The position numbers and the translations under genes are program-made. From contig NC_088304.1 of assembly GCF_032854445.1 (NCBI RefSeq), forward strand, positions 13,281,704-13,345,703: a stretch of 64,000 nt of DNA. Direction: 5' to 3'. Shown here one piece after another: positions 43,647-55,916 of this stretch; within the stretch, counting starts at the first letter, position 1, and each line of letters begins with the position of its first letter. The notes under the pieces were generated by a model. It had not been told where the DNA came from. It searched no databases and saw only the letters and a program-made list of their open reading frames with translations. Source of the stretch: Liolophura sinensis. Taxonomy: Eukaryota > Mollusca > Polyplacophora > Chitonida > Chitonidae.

Positions 43647-45072
43647 TCAATAGTTCAGTGGGACCGCGCATTGTCTTTACATACACTGATACATATAAGA
43701 AAAACATTATTAGTGATTCAGTAGTTCCATTCGTTAATTTCCAAGTTAGTACCGGATTGGTCGAACCTTTGTTGCTGTGATGAGCACATGTGTCAACGTC
43801 TATTTTACACAAATGTACTTTTTCCTGAACGTTATGGCACTTAATAATACAGTATGTATTCCATTTGAACATTGCGTGTCGAAAGCTAGCCTCAGGCCGA
43901 AGAAGGATTTTCGTGTTTTATGTCATACAATAAATTATTTCCGACTCTCAGAGTCTAGTTGTTTATTCCCTTTTCTCTTTTACTCGCTACCAAAACTGTA
44001 TTCAGTTAGCGACACGTAACAACACAAGCTCTACATATCGAGACGCTGGAACTCCATATTCTCGCAAAGGAAATGAAAATAGAACACGTTTTTAATTACA
44101 ATATCAAACTTGTTTAGACACCAACAAGTCATTGTCTCAGGTGACGTTAGAATTATTCAGAAATCAATGGCATGCTTGATATAGGGCGACGTTCAATATG
44201 TTTTGACGGAGTGAAGACACCAGTTACCTAAACTGCTATCGACTTCAATTTAAATCCTATTTCTGACACTGTCGTATTTGATATTTTTTGCACATTTAGT
44301 ATAATGTACATTTATTAATCATTTTTATTTGATCTCTTGTATGTGTGGTTTTATTGTTGCATGTTAGGAAATTCTGTTATAGCAAAACAATTTAGTCTAC
44401 TCGCTGAGACAATATTGTAGCTGTATTGCTGCATGGAGTTTTTTCTAACCGCATCTTTGGGGAGCTGTTTGTAAAAAAAATTACTCTCCGAAAGGGACAG
44501 GCATGACCAGGGTGTTCAAAAAGGGCAAATAGCAGGCTGCTGACAGCTGTCTACTGCCGTTCACGTAGCTGCCTACTTTGAATATTCTTACAAGATAAAT
44601 CTACAGTAATTGTAACTGTCATGATAACTCTAGTATGTGTAACCATCACAGATACACTTGCACAAATCTGTGTACACGTTGTAAAAAGGAACCCTTGTCT
44701 TCTTAGAGTAGAATGATCTCTCGAATACCAAATGTTAAATTACCAATGTGCAGTTTCTGAAAAATATTTTACTATGAGATATTATACAATAGGGCGTTGG
44801 TGTCGCCAGTTGGGCGAGAAGCGGCCACAGTCCACAGTCAAGACATCTCATATGCCAAGTCATGATCAGTCATTAATTTCCTGGCGGTCCATACACAGCA
44901 AACGAATAACTGCTCACGTGATCTGTTTTTGTACAATGAGGCTTCAATGACTGTATCTGAGGAGTAACGATCAATTAAGATGTGTTTTGTCGGACATTTG
45001 TAGACTGTGTACAAACTTACACCCACCAATGGGCCAAAAATATTGTCTGCCACAAAACAGGTAGTGACTTAC

Positions 45073-45220
45073 TAAGGGTCCAGAATTCACACAAGGCACT
45101 CAAGTTTCCTCCCTTCATAATACTTACTTTAATCTTATAAGAGTTAAACACGACAATATCGGATTGGTGGAAAAATATTAAAGTAAATAAACACATAGGC
45201 AACAAAATTATAAACCCAAT
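45073..45220 (-). pseudogene. Putative internal exon, unit 2 (1-bp insertion)
   Basis: Equivalent of 41,268-41,414 but 148 bp long: an extra T in the aatatttttccacc run shifts the frame inside the hydrophobic stretch. The acceptor (cgccttgtag) and donor (CTTA|GTAAGT) are still present. This is the one copy of the four in which the frame is broken. Confidence 0.4.
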
Positions 45221-46759
45221 CTACAAGGCGAGATAAACAATATGTCATTGTCATAGAGGGCCAACATTCCAATCACACGTTCAAATCACCTGGACGTTTC
45301 AAACCAGACCATACTGCAAGTCCCCTAGTTGACACTATTTCGTAACCGTGCCAAACTGTTACATGGTCATTACAATAAATCCAATGATTACATCTGTAAC
45401 TGAATAATACGAGCCTATGTGGAATTGATATCTAGACACTGCTGTCACAGAGCGTCACCGGAAGTCAGCAAATTGATTTCGCCGCCAGCTATCCCAGGAA
45501 AGACTTTTCTGGCTGCATCTCTTTCATCAGCTCGTCCCTCAAGGCCTGAGGCCGCTCCAGTAGCCGCGTGAACCTGTCTATAGAACAGACCAATCGGGAC
45601 TGAGTTAACACGATTAACCAGTCCATCGATACCAACTGATTTTAAAGGAATCTATTTCAGGAGGAATTGACAGGAATTCCCGCGGCTTCGAACGTTTTTG
45701 TTGCAAAGCGGGATTTCGATTAGACGTTTTCTCGAACAGAATGAAGTAGATTTTATGAAGTAATTCCGGAAGGGACAAGGAATGTTTTTTCTTCAAATGA
45801 ACATTAAAACGATTTACGGAATCCTGTAAGTTTCTGTTACTATAAATAGACGCTTTTGCAATGATCTAGTTTCCAGATGAAATGCACCAGACAAAATAGC
45901 GTATGTATAAAAGATAAAAGGGAATCCTGAAAGTCTATCATACTTTAGTAAATTTAATCGCCAGTAGAGCTATATATTCGTTAGAACGAACGTTGTTGGG
46001 TTCCAGATTAAAGCGTCCCGGTGTCTCTATTTACAACATACAAGCAACATAGGATTTACGCCTCACTGAAGTTGAGAGTGTCTTGTGTCCGCTCTATGAA
46101 GAATTAGTGATTCACGACATATCAGTTAAACAGTACGACTAGAATGGTTTTCACACAAAAGCTGATGTTTAATGGGCTTATTAATTCGGGGACCGAAATA
46201 AAATCTCGCTGCCCGCCATAATCAACCAATCAAAAGTCCTTAAACTGAAAATTCTTTTAACTATAAAAATCACAAGTAAAAAATCCTTTTCTTTTCCACC
46301 CTCGAAAAGAAAATGTTTTTCTTCCTGACTGTGGCAATGACGAGTAATTGTGCTGTAGCTGAACCTATTCCAGTTTTGGTTGTTTTTTTTCAAAGTTCCT
46401 ATGGAGAAGTGCAATTGCTTTTAAGTTAATAGGACATACGCTGCAATAGATGGAATAAGTCCCTAGTTTACCCTATTCATAAAATAAAACACTTGTTTTG
46501 GAAACTGGTGTTCTGTTTGGGGGGCAATTCTCCTATAGAACTAATCTTGGGGTTGAAACATTCACAAGAAATCAAGAATTCTTAAATAAACGTATGAATC
46601 AGTGTTTAAGGTAAAATTCTACGTGATGATTGAATATTTTATTCCTGGGACATTTTTGTTTCATTATTTATTATCAGCGGTTACTGTTGTCTCACTTATA
46701 CCGACCGGGAGAACTCAGATCCGTCCCGGATACTGCTGAGCCTCTTCACTTTTGCGACG

Positions 46760-46789
46760 TATATATATATATATATATATACACACACT
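46760..46789. repeat. (AT)n-(AC)n microsatellite
   Basis: atatatatat runs followed by acacacac. Found only in unit 2. Confidence 0.95.
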
Positions 46790-49514
46790 GGTTTTGCCAC
46801 ACCTATCGCTTCCTCTCGACAATCAACAATTGCAATGTCAGTAGTCTGCGTGTTCTTCACTATTCTTTACATGCGATCTTGAACATTAGTCTTAGTATAA
46901 TGAGTGCCTTTAATAGGCAATATTATTGTATTCTCGATGTTAACAATAATTATCGCAAGTGGGGTCTTTCATGAGCAATGTTAGCATTCTCGGTATGGTG
47001 TTCTAAGTGCAGTTAATTCTACTAAACAAATATAACTGGATCAGCAAGGATTCTTTTATTTGCTATGGATTGTGAATATTCAGGACACTTCTTATTGTTT
47101 CTGAGAACGTGTCTATTTGAAATACCAAGAGTGGACTGTTTTTATTTTCTGACAGTCAGTAGAGATTGCATTAAGCATAATCCTATTTTCCAAAGGGATA
47201 TGGAAAAATACCGTTTGCGTTCAGACTGATTTTATTTGTAGCCTTCAAGGAAAACTGCAGAAAATCCAACAGGCCATGTTTTGACAGTCCCTGCTTTTCG
47301 ATCGGACGTTACACTGACGTGACTGGCCGCCATTCTGAACAGATTTATTTGAGGACGTCGCCAATGTTAATCATCTTTATATCTTGTATTCCTCCTGGAA
47401 ATGGCTGTCGAAAAGAACATCGGTAAGACATTTCAGTGTTTTATTGTTTCTACCGGAAAAGGCCTGAAAGACAAGAAAATCATCATTACGTCCTCTGTTT
47501 TTTTTTTTTTTTTTTGAGAAATAGTGATTACTTGTGCATGGTTTGAAAAGATGAAAGAAAAAAGACACACGGTTGGATGTGAACCCAAACACATGCCAAG
47601 AGTAGTCAGAATCTGTTCTGGTCACAATCCTGTACGGATTTGTGAACAGCAATCTTATCTTTGTGGAACAACATGTAATGTTATACGCTACACATACATG
47701 AGACTGATCATAGTCGAGCCAGCGTGAACTGGTTTCGAACTTGCCATCCCAATGGTTAACGACTAGCAGACTAAAAACATAAGCCCTTCATAAAGGCAAA
47801 AAATCACAAAACAGCCTTCAAGTTTTGCTGTTATTATTTCTTCTGATCTATAGGCCAAATCAGCACTTATTCTATTAAGTAGTCAGCTACAAGGAATTCG
47901 TACTGTTTGGAATTGAACGATAGATTGGTCATAGTCACAGACTGCATGTTACCTCAAGTTGCCAAGACGTCGCGTACAGCCACATAACGACGAGACTTGT
48001 CTACCCGGACATCGTCATGTAATATGACATTATCCTATACAAACACGTCTCTCTTAGATCTCTGTATTCGTCGTCAATAGTTCAGTGGGACCGTGCATTG
48101 TCTCTCCATACACTGATACATATAAGAAAAACATTATTAGTGATTCAGTAGTTCCATTCGTTTATTTCCAAGTTAGTACCGGATTGGACAAACTTTTGCT
48201 GCTGTGATGAGCACATGTGTCAAAGCCTATTTTACACAAATGTACTTTTCCTGAACGTTACGGCACTTAATAATACAGTATGTATTCCATTTGAACATTG
48301 CGTGTCGAAAACTAGCCTCAGGCCGAAGAAGGATTCTCGTGTTTTATGTCATACAATAAAGTATTTCCCATTCTCAGGGCCTAGTTGTTTAAAAGTGCAT
48401 TATAGTCTATTCCCTTTTCTCTTTTACTCGCTACCAAATTGTCTTTATTCAGCGACACGTAACAACACAAGCTCTACATATCGAGACGCTGGAATTCCAT
48501 ATTCTTGCAAAGGAAATGAAAATAGAACACGTTTTTAATTTACAACATGAAACTTCATCAGACTTGTATAGACACCAACAAATCATTGTCTCATGTGACG
48601 TTATAATTATTCAGAAACCTGTGACATGCTTGATATAGGACGACGTTCAATATGTTTTGACGGAGTGAAGACACCTAAACTGCTATCGACTTCAATTTAA
48701 ATTCTATTTCTGACATTGTCGTATTTGATATTTTTTGCACATTTAGTATATTATACATTTATTAATCATTTTTATTTGATCTCTTGTATGTGTGGTTTTA
48801 TTGTTGCATGTTTGGAAATTCTGTTATAGAAAAACAATTTAGTCTACTCGCTGAGACAATATTGTAGCTGTATTGCTGCATGGAGTTTTTTCTAACCGCA
48901 TCTTGGGGCAGCTATTTGTAAAAAAATTACTCTCCACAAAGGACAGCCATGACCAGGGTGTTCAAAAAGGGCAAATAGCAGGCTGCTGACAGCTGTCTAT
49001 TGTCGTTCACGTAGCTGCCTACTTTGAATATTCTTACAAGATAAATCTACAGTAATTGTAACTGTCATGATAACTCTAGTATGTGTTACCATCACAGATA
49101 CGCTTGCACAAATCTGTGTACACGTAAAAAGGAACCCTTGTCTTCTTAGAGTAGAATGATCTCTCGAATACCAAATGTTAAATTACCAGTGTGCAGTTTT
49201 GAAAAATATTTTACTATGAGATATTATACAATAGGGCGTTGGTGTCGCCAGATGGGCGAGAAGCGGCCACAGTCCACAGTCAAGACATCTCATGTACCAA
49301 GTCAAGATCAGTCATTAATTTCCTGGCGGTCCATACACAGCAAACGAATAACTGCTCACGTGATCTGTTTTTGTACAATGAGGCCTCAATGACTATATCT
49401 GAAGAGTAATGATCACTTAAGATGTATTTTGTCGGACATTTGTTGACTGTGTACAAACTTAAAACCACCAATGGGCCAAAAACATTGTCTTCCACCAAAC
49501 AGGTATTGACTTAC

Positions 49515-49661
49515 CAAGGGTCCAGAATTCACACAAGGCACTCAAGTTTCCTTCCTTCATAATGCTTACTTTAATCTTATAAGAGTTAAACAAGAAAATA
49601 TCGGAGCTTTGGAAAAAAATAAAGTAAATAAACACATAGGCAACAAAGTTATAAACCCAAT
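49515..49661 (-). CDS. Putative internal exon, unit 3 (membrane-segment-like)
   Basis: A 147-bp exon on minus with acceptor cgccttgtag and donor CTTG|GTAAGT. The open frame reads VYNFVAYVFIYFIFFQ, then FNSYKIKVSIMKEG and LSALCEFWTL. Differences from unit 1 are mostly conservative or synonymous-looking in the second half. No start codon or partner exon has been identified, so its status as a real exon is unproven. Confidence 0.35.
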
Positions 49662-52085
49662 CTACAAGGCGAGATAAACAATATGTCATTGTCATAGAGG
49701 GCCAACATTCCAATCACACGTTGAAATCACCTGGACGTTTCAAACCAGACCATACTGCAAGTCCCCTAGTTGACACTATTTCGTAACCGTGCCAAACTGT
49801 TACATGGTAATTACAATAAATCCAATGATTACATCTGTAACTGAATAATACGAGCGTATATGGAATTGATATCTAGACACTGCTGCCACAGAGCGTGACC
49901 GGAACTCAGCAAATTCATTTCGCCGCCAGCTATCCCAGGAAAGACTTTTCTGGCTGCATCTCTTTCATCAGCGCGTCCCTCAAGGCCTGAGGCCGCTCTG
50001 GTAGCCGCGTGGACCTGTCTGTAGAACAGATCAATCGGTACTGATTTAACCCGATTAACCAGTCCATCCATACTAATTGATTTCAAAGGAATCTATTTCA
50101 GGACGAATTGACCGGAATTCCAGCGGCTTCGAACGTTTTTGTTGCAAAGCGGGATTTCGATTAGACGTTTTCTCGAACAGAATGAAGTAGATTTTATGAA
50201 GTAATTCCGGAAGGTACAAGGAATGTTTTTTCTTCAAATTAACATTAAAACGATTTAGGGAATCCTGTAAGTTTCTGTTACTATAAATAGACGCTTTTGC
50301 AATGATCTAGTTTCCAGATGAAATGCACCAGACAAAATAGCGTATGTATAAAAGATAATAGGGAATCCTGAAAGTCTATCATACTTTAGTCAATTTAATC
50401 GCCAGTAGAGCTATATATTCGTTAGAACGAACGTTGTTGGGTTCCAGATTAAAGCGTCCCGACGTCTTTATTTACAACATACAAACAACACAGGACTTAC
50501 ACCTCACTGAAGTTGAGAGTGTCTTGTGTCCGGTCTATGAAGAATTAGTGATCCACGACATATCAGTCAAACAGTAAGACTAGAATGGTTTTCACACAAA
50601 AGCTGATTTTTAGTTGGATTATTAAGTCGGGGACCGAGATAAAATCTCGCTGCCCGCCATAATCAACCAATTAAAAGGGATATGGAAAAATACCGTTTGC
50701 GTTCAGACTGATTTTATTTGTAACCTTCAAGGAAAACTGCAGAAAATCCAACAGGCCAAGTTTTGACAATCCCTGCTTTTCGATCGGATGTCAACACTGA
50801 CGTGACTGGCCGCCTTTCTGAACAGATTTAATTGAGGACGTCGCCAATGTTAATCATCTTTATTCCCACCTTTCTACATCTTGTATTCCTCCTGGAAATG
50901 GCTGTCGAAAAGAACATCGGTAAGACCTTTCAGTGTTTTATTGTTTCTACCGGAAAAGGCCTGAATGGCAAGAAAATAATCATTACGTCTTCTTTTTTTG
51001 AGAAATAGTGATTACTTGTGCATGGTTTGAAAAGATGAAAGAAAAAAGAAACATGGTTGGATGTGAACCCAAACAAATGCCAAGAGTAGTCAGAATCTGT
51101 TCTGGTCACAATCCTGTACGGAATTGTGAACAGCAATCTTATTTGTGTGGAACAACCTGTAATGTTATATGTTACACATATATGAGACTGATCATAGTCG
51201 AACCAGCGTGAACTGGTTTCGAACCTGCGACCCCAACAGTCAGAGACTAGCAGACTAAAAACAAAACCGCTTGATAAAGAAAAAAATCACAAAACAGCCT
51301 TCAAATTTTGTTGTTATTATTTCTTCTGATCTATAGGCCAAATAAGCACTTATTCTGTTAAGTAATCAGCAACAAGGAATTCGTACTGTTTGGAGTTAAA
51401 CGATAGATTATTCATAGTCGCAGACAGCATGTTACCTCAAGTTGCCAAGACGTCGAGTGCAGCCACCTGATCACATGGCTTTTGGTGAAACTGTTAATTG
51501 ATATCAACTGTCGGTAAAAAAGGGTTTAAGTGGATATAATAGAGAGGCAATAGTCACGTAACGGAGAGATTTGCCTACACGAATATCGTCATGTAATATG
51601 ACACTATCCTATCCAAACACTTTCTCTTAGATCTCTGTATTCGTCATCAATAGTTCAGTGGGACCGCGGATTGTCTCTCCATACACTGACAAACATTATT
51701 AGTGATTCAGTAGTTCCATTCGTTAATTTCCAAGCTAATACCCGATTGTGGGAACCTTTGCTGCTGTGATGAGCACATGTGTCAAAGCCTATTTTACATA
51801 AATGTACTTTTTCTTGAACGTTATGGCACTTAATAATACAGTATGTAATCCATTTGAACATTGCGTGTCGAAAGCTCGCCTCAGGGCGAAGAAGGATTTT
51901 CGTGTTTTATGTCATACAATAAATTTTTTCCGACTCCCAGGGCCTAGTTGTTTAAAAGTGCATTATAGTTTATTCCCTTTTCTCTTTTTCTCGCTACCAA
52001 ACTTCACTTTAGTCAGGGACACGTTACAACACAAGCTCTACATATCGAGACGCTGGAATTCCATATTCTTGCAAAGGAAATGAAA

Positions 52086-52779
52086 ATCGAATACGTTTTT
52101 TAATTTATAATATGAAACTTCATCAGACTTGTTTAGACACCAACAAGTCATTGCCAAAGGTGGAATATAGGACGGAGTTCAATATGTTTTGACGGAGTGA
52201 AGACACCATTTACCTAAACTGCTATCGACTTCATTTAAACCCTGTTTCAAACACAGCCATATTTGACATTGCTTGCACATTTAAGCATAATATGACCTTT
52301 ATAAATCAGTTTGTGATCAAACAGCAGTATGGTTTTATGGTTGCATGTCGGACATTTCTGTTATAAAAAAATGTAGTCTACTCGATGAAACAATAGTGTA
52401 GCTGTATGGCTGCGTGGAGATTTTTCTAACAGCATGTTGGTTCAGCTATTTAAAAAAAAATTACAATCCACGCCCATTGTCCAGTATGCCACATGTTTCT
52501 GAATAATTTTGACACCACCCGAGGCCGTGGCTTTTTTGTGTTGAAACCAGGCTGGCGGAGTTAAACATCAAGAGTTAGAAAAAGTATTATAACTGCATTC
52601 TACTTGCAATAATATACACGTACAACAAATCAATTTGTGGAGTTTGTGTTGTTACATGTCACTAAGGACAGGTAATTTTGGTAGCGAGTATGACGGATTT
52701 TACCGACTGCTGAATACAGACGACTTGCTAAAAGAAATAGATTACAATACACAACCCATGGCATCAAATTAGTCTGATC
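52086..52779. other. Unit 3 tail, diverged
   Basis: The first part (to about 52,450) matches the tails of units 1 and 2 with more divergence (gacggagtgaagacacc; ttgcacattta). From about 52,480 to 52,780 I see no match elsewhere in the window. Confidence 0.45.
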
Positions 52780-52923
52780 TGAAGTCCAATTAAAGTCTGC
52801 AATAGGACAAGACTGGTATTAAGATTTACGTGTTTATCAGTTTTAATGCGATTTGAAACAACTGGCCTTAGATGATTAATAAAACAATAAAATGAGTTCC
52901 TAGAACCGATTCCTGAAAGCCAA

Positions 52924-52962
52924 GTACGACGTTAAACCCCAAGCACTCACTCACTCACTCAC
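52924..52962 (+). mobile_element. SINE family B, 39-bp 3' fragment
   Basis: Only gtacgacgttaaacccc and the aagcactcactc tail are present, flanked by perfect tcctgaaagccaa repeats (52,911-52,923 and 52,963-52,975). Unit 4 has the uninterrupted equivalent near 56,363 (ttccttaagccaa). Confidence 0.93.
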
Positions 52963-53255
52963 TCCTGAAAGCCAATCTTAGATTAAGCAAAAAGGTTGAA
53001 GGCTAATTTAAACGCTTAATTTTAAATAATAAAGTTAAAATGGGGAAATCTCAAACGTTTTACATGAAGACAAATTTTTCGCCATAATTTGAAGTTTTAT
53101 GACACTGCAAAGGACACGTGTTGAAATTTGCAATGCTGCCTTTACTCGGTCTTAATTCGCCTCCTATAGAAGATCTACATTACCATGTAAATAAACCCGA
53201 CCCAAGCTTGTGAAAGCGTTCCAACACGAGCCCCTGGCGCGCGTTCTAAAAGGAG

Positions 53256-53621
53256 TGAGTGAGTGAGTGCTTGGGGTTTAACGTCGTACTCAACAATTTT
53301 TCAGTCATATGACGACGAAGGAATCATTAGGGTGCATGCACGTGTAATGTGCCTCCTTGTTGCAGGACGGATTTCCACCGCTCTTTTATTTAGTGCTGCA
53401 TCACTGAGACGACTTACCGAAGGCAAGTAAGCCGCCCCGCCCGAGCCATTATACTGATACGGGTCAACCAGTCGTTGCACTATCCCCTTCATGCTGAACG
53501 CCAAGCGAGGAAGTTACAACTTCCTCTTTTAAAGTCTTAGGTGTGACTCGACCAAGGATTGATCCTGGATCTACCGGTCCCGAAGCGGACGCTCTACCAA
53601 CTGTGCTATCCGGGGCCGGTA
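53256..53621 (-). mobile_element. SINE family B, full length
   Basis: A complete minus-strand copy. The tail and 3' end (gcttggggtttaacgtcgta), body and intact tRNA-like head (reverse complement of ggccccggatagcacagttg, gtagagcgtccgcttcgg) are all present. Flanks gttctaaaaggag (53,243) and gttctataaggag (53,622) form a 13-bp target-site duplication with one mismatch. This is the best family B reference in the window. Confidence 0.96.
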
Positions 53622-54032
53622 GTTCTATAAGGAGCGCGTAGCTATGAGACAGGCGTTACTGTTATTGTAATTCTAGTATATGTTACCATTACAGTTACGT
53701 TTGCATAAATCTATGTACGCGTTGTAGAACGAATCCTTGTTCTTTTAGAGTAGACTTATCTCTCGAAAACCGAAGGTTAAATTACCGATATTCAGTTTTT
53801 GAAAAAAATGTTTTACCATGAGATATTACACAATAGGGCGTTGGTGTTGCCAAGTGGACAGGAAACTAATAACTGGTCACATGATATGTTTTTGTACAAT
53901 GAGGCCTCAATGACTATTTATGAGGGATAATAAAATGATCATGTGTTTTGTCGGACATTTGTAGACTGTGTAAAAAATGACACCCATCAAACGGCCAACA
54001 GATTGTCTTCCGCAAAACAGGTAGTGACTTAC

Positions 54033-54179
54033 CAAGGGTCCAGAATTCACACAAGGCACTCAAGTTTCCTTCCTTCATAATACTTACTTTAATCTTATAA
54101 GAGTTAAACAAGAAAATATCGGAGCTTTGGAAAACAATAAAGTAAATAAACACATGGGCAACAAAGTTATAAAACCAAA
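54033..54179 (-). CDS. Putative internal exon, unit 4 (membrane-segment-like)
   Basis: A 147-bp exon on minus, acceptor cgtcctgtag, donor CTTG|GTAAGT. It reads WFYNFVAHVFIYFIVFQ, then FNSYKIKVSIMKEG and LSALCEFWTL. It shares the WF start with unit 1 and the QSS and KEG variants with unit 3, evidence of mixed ancestry between units. The same caution as for the other copies applies. Confidence 0.35.
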
Positions 54180-55880
54180 CTACAGGACGAGATAAACAAT
54201 ATGTCATTGTGATAGAGGGCCAACATTCCAATCACACGTTCAAATCGCCTTGGCGTTTCAAACCAGACCGTGCTGCAAACCTCCAGGTCAACACTATTTC
54301 GTAACCATGCCAAAATGTTACATGGTAATTACAATAAATCCAATGATTACATCTGCAATTGAGTATTACGAGCCTATGAGGAATTGATATCTAGACACTG
54401 CTGTCCCAGAGCGAGGCAATGTGCTCTGTGACCGGATGTCAGCAAATTCCATTTGCCGCCAGCTCTCCCGGGAAAGGCGGCCCTGGCTGCATCTCTTTCA
54501 TCAGCTCGTCCCTCAAGGCGTGAATCCGCTCCAGTAGCCGCGAGGAGCTGTCTATAGAACAGACCAATCGCGACTGAGTTAACCCCATAAACAATCAACA
54601 ATTACAATGCTCAACTCCGTGTGTTCTTTTTTTTTACAGGTAGTGTTGAACATCAGCCTCACTATGATGAGTGCCTTTTATATACAGTGTTATTGTATTC
54701 TCGATGTTAACAATAATTATCGCAAGTGGGGTCTTTCAAGAGCAATGTTAGCACTCTCTTATTCTAAGTGCAGGTAATTCTACTAAACAAAGATAACTGG
54801 ATCAGCAAGGATTCTTTTATTTAGGTATGGATTTTGAATATTGAGGACATTTCTTATTGTTTCTGAGAACGTGTCTATTTGAAATACCAAGAGTGGACTG
54901 TTTTATTTTCCGCCGGTCAGTAGAGATTGCAGTCAGCTTAATCCTATTTTCCAACGGGATATGAAAAAATGCCCTTTGCGTTCAGATTGATTTTATCTGT
55001 AGCCTTCAAGGAAAACTGCAGAAAAGCCGACAGCGCACGTTTTGGGAGTCACTGCTTTTCGATCGGACCCCACACTGACGTGACTGGTCGCCCTTCTGAA
55101 CAAATTTATCTGAGGACATTGCCAATGTTAATCATTTTTATTCCCAACTTTTTATCACCTGTATTCCTCCAGAAAACGACAGTCCGAAAGAAAAATGGCA
55201 AGCTATTTGGATTCTGCTTTATTATTCCCCCCCAAAAGTCATGCATACCTTGAGAATAATTATTACGTTTTCTTTTTGATAGAAGAATTTACGTACTCGA
55301 CTGAACTAGAAAAAAGTGTCCTTTGAATCATTCTTCCACTAATGTCATGAATCACATGTCATTTGATCAATCCTTCGATCATATTATGCAATCGAGAAAT
55401 AGTGATTACTTAGGCATGGTTTGAAAAGATAACAGAAAAAGCAAACACGGTTGGGTGTGACGCCAAACAAATCTCAGGAGTAGTCAGATTCTGTTCTGGT
55501 CACAAGCATGTCCTGATTTGTGAACAGCAATCTTACCTGCGTGGAACAACCTGTAATGTTATATATTACAGATATACCACACTGATCATAGTCGAGACCG
55601 CGGGAGTTGGATTCGAATTGGCGATTCCTTTGGTCATCGACTAGCAGACTAAACACATGCCCGCTTGACAGGTGAAACCCTCTAAAGAGGAAAATATATA
55701 AAAAAAAATATGAAAAAAATCCATCAAGTTTTATCCCTCATGTTGCATCACATTGGTAAGTTTATTCAATAGACTGTAGTTAGCCTTTAAGGAATTCGTC
55801 CATTTTGGAGTTAAACTTTAGATTGGTCGCAGATGCCATGTTTCCACAAGTTGCCAAGACGTCGCGTGCAGACGCCTGGT

Positions 55881-55916
55881 CACGTGACCTTAGGGTATCT
55901 CTTTATTGATTGGCTG
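55881..55916. promoter_or_regulatory. CACGTG E-box plus inverted CCAAT box, unit 4
   Basis: CACGTGACC at 55,881 and ATTGGCTG at 55,909, same spacing class as at 28,531-28,570, followed by ataacaactgtcggcgagaac and tttaaatggatataac. Confidence 0.35.

Larger units (their letters stand above)
40860..44640. repeat. Tandem array, unit 1
   Basis: Modules in order: d (40,870-41,160), e (exon-like, 41,218-41,470), f (41,897-42,125), j (42,125-42,620), k (42,733-43,190), b (43,240-43,660), c (43,777-44,090), then a tail to 44,640. Module g is deleted between f and j, as in unit 4. Three SINE insertions (41,624, 42,919, 43,583) are private to this unit. Confidence 0.9.
44641..49084. repeat. Tandem array, unit 2
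   Basis: The longest unit, with modules d (44,640-44,960), e (45,017-45,260), f (45,436-45,660), g (45,670-46,610), j (46,830-47,400), k (47,522-47,770), partial b (47,880-48,170), c (48,210-48,530) and tail. Module d with its small frames (72 codons plus, 71 minus) is nearly identical to that of unit 3, so the pair is the most recent duplication in this part. Confidence 0.9.
49085..53679. repeat. Tandem array, unit 3
   Basis: Modules d (49,085-49,420), e (49,459-49,715), f (49,875-50,110), shortened g, j from 50,675, k (51,006-51,260), b (51,380-51,660), c (51,770-52,085), then a segment h (52,780-53,240) shared only with unit 4 (56,215-56,600). About 960 bp present in unit 2 is missing at 50,675. 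Two family B SINEs interrupt h and the unit end. Confidence 0.9.

Noticed and set aside
33470-43650. Short (ACTC)n runs resembling invertebrate telomere-like or CRISPR-like repeats
   Set aside because: They are the 3' tails of SINE family B copies, always preceded by the same 3' end.
42735-51211. Three similar plus-strand frames starting MITCAWFEKM (42,735; 47,524; 51,008), Cys-rich and conserved
   Set aside because: They lie within module k, which looks like an old tRNA-headed SINE on the other strand. They are similar because the array units are recent copies; the unit 4 copy is not open and no signal peptide is present.
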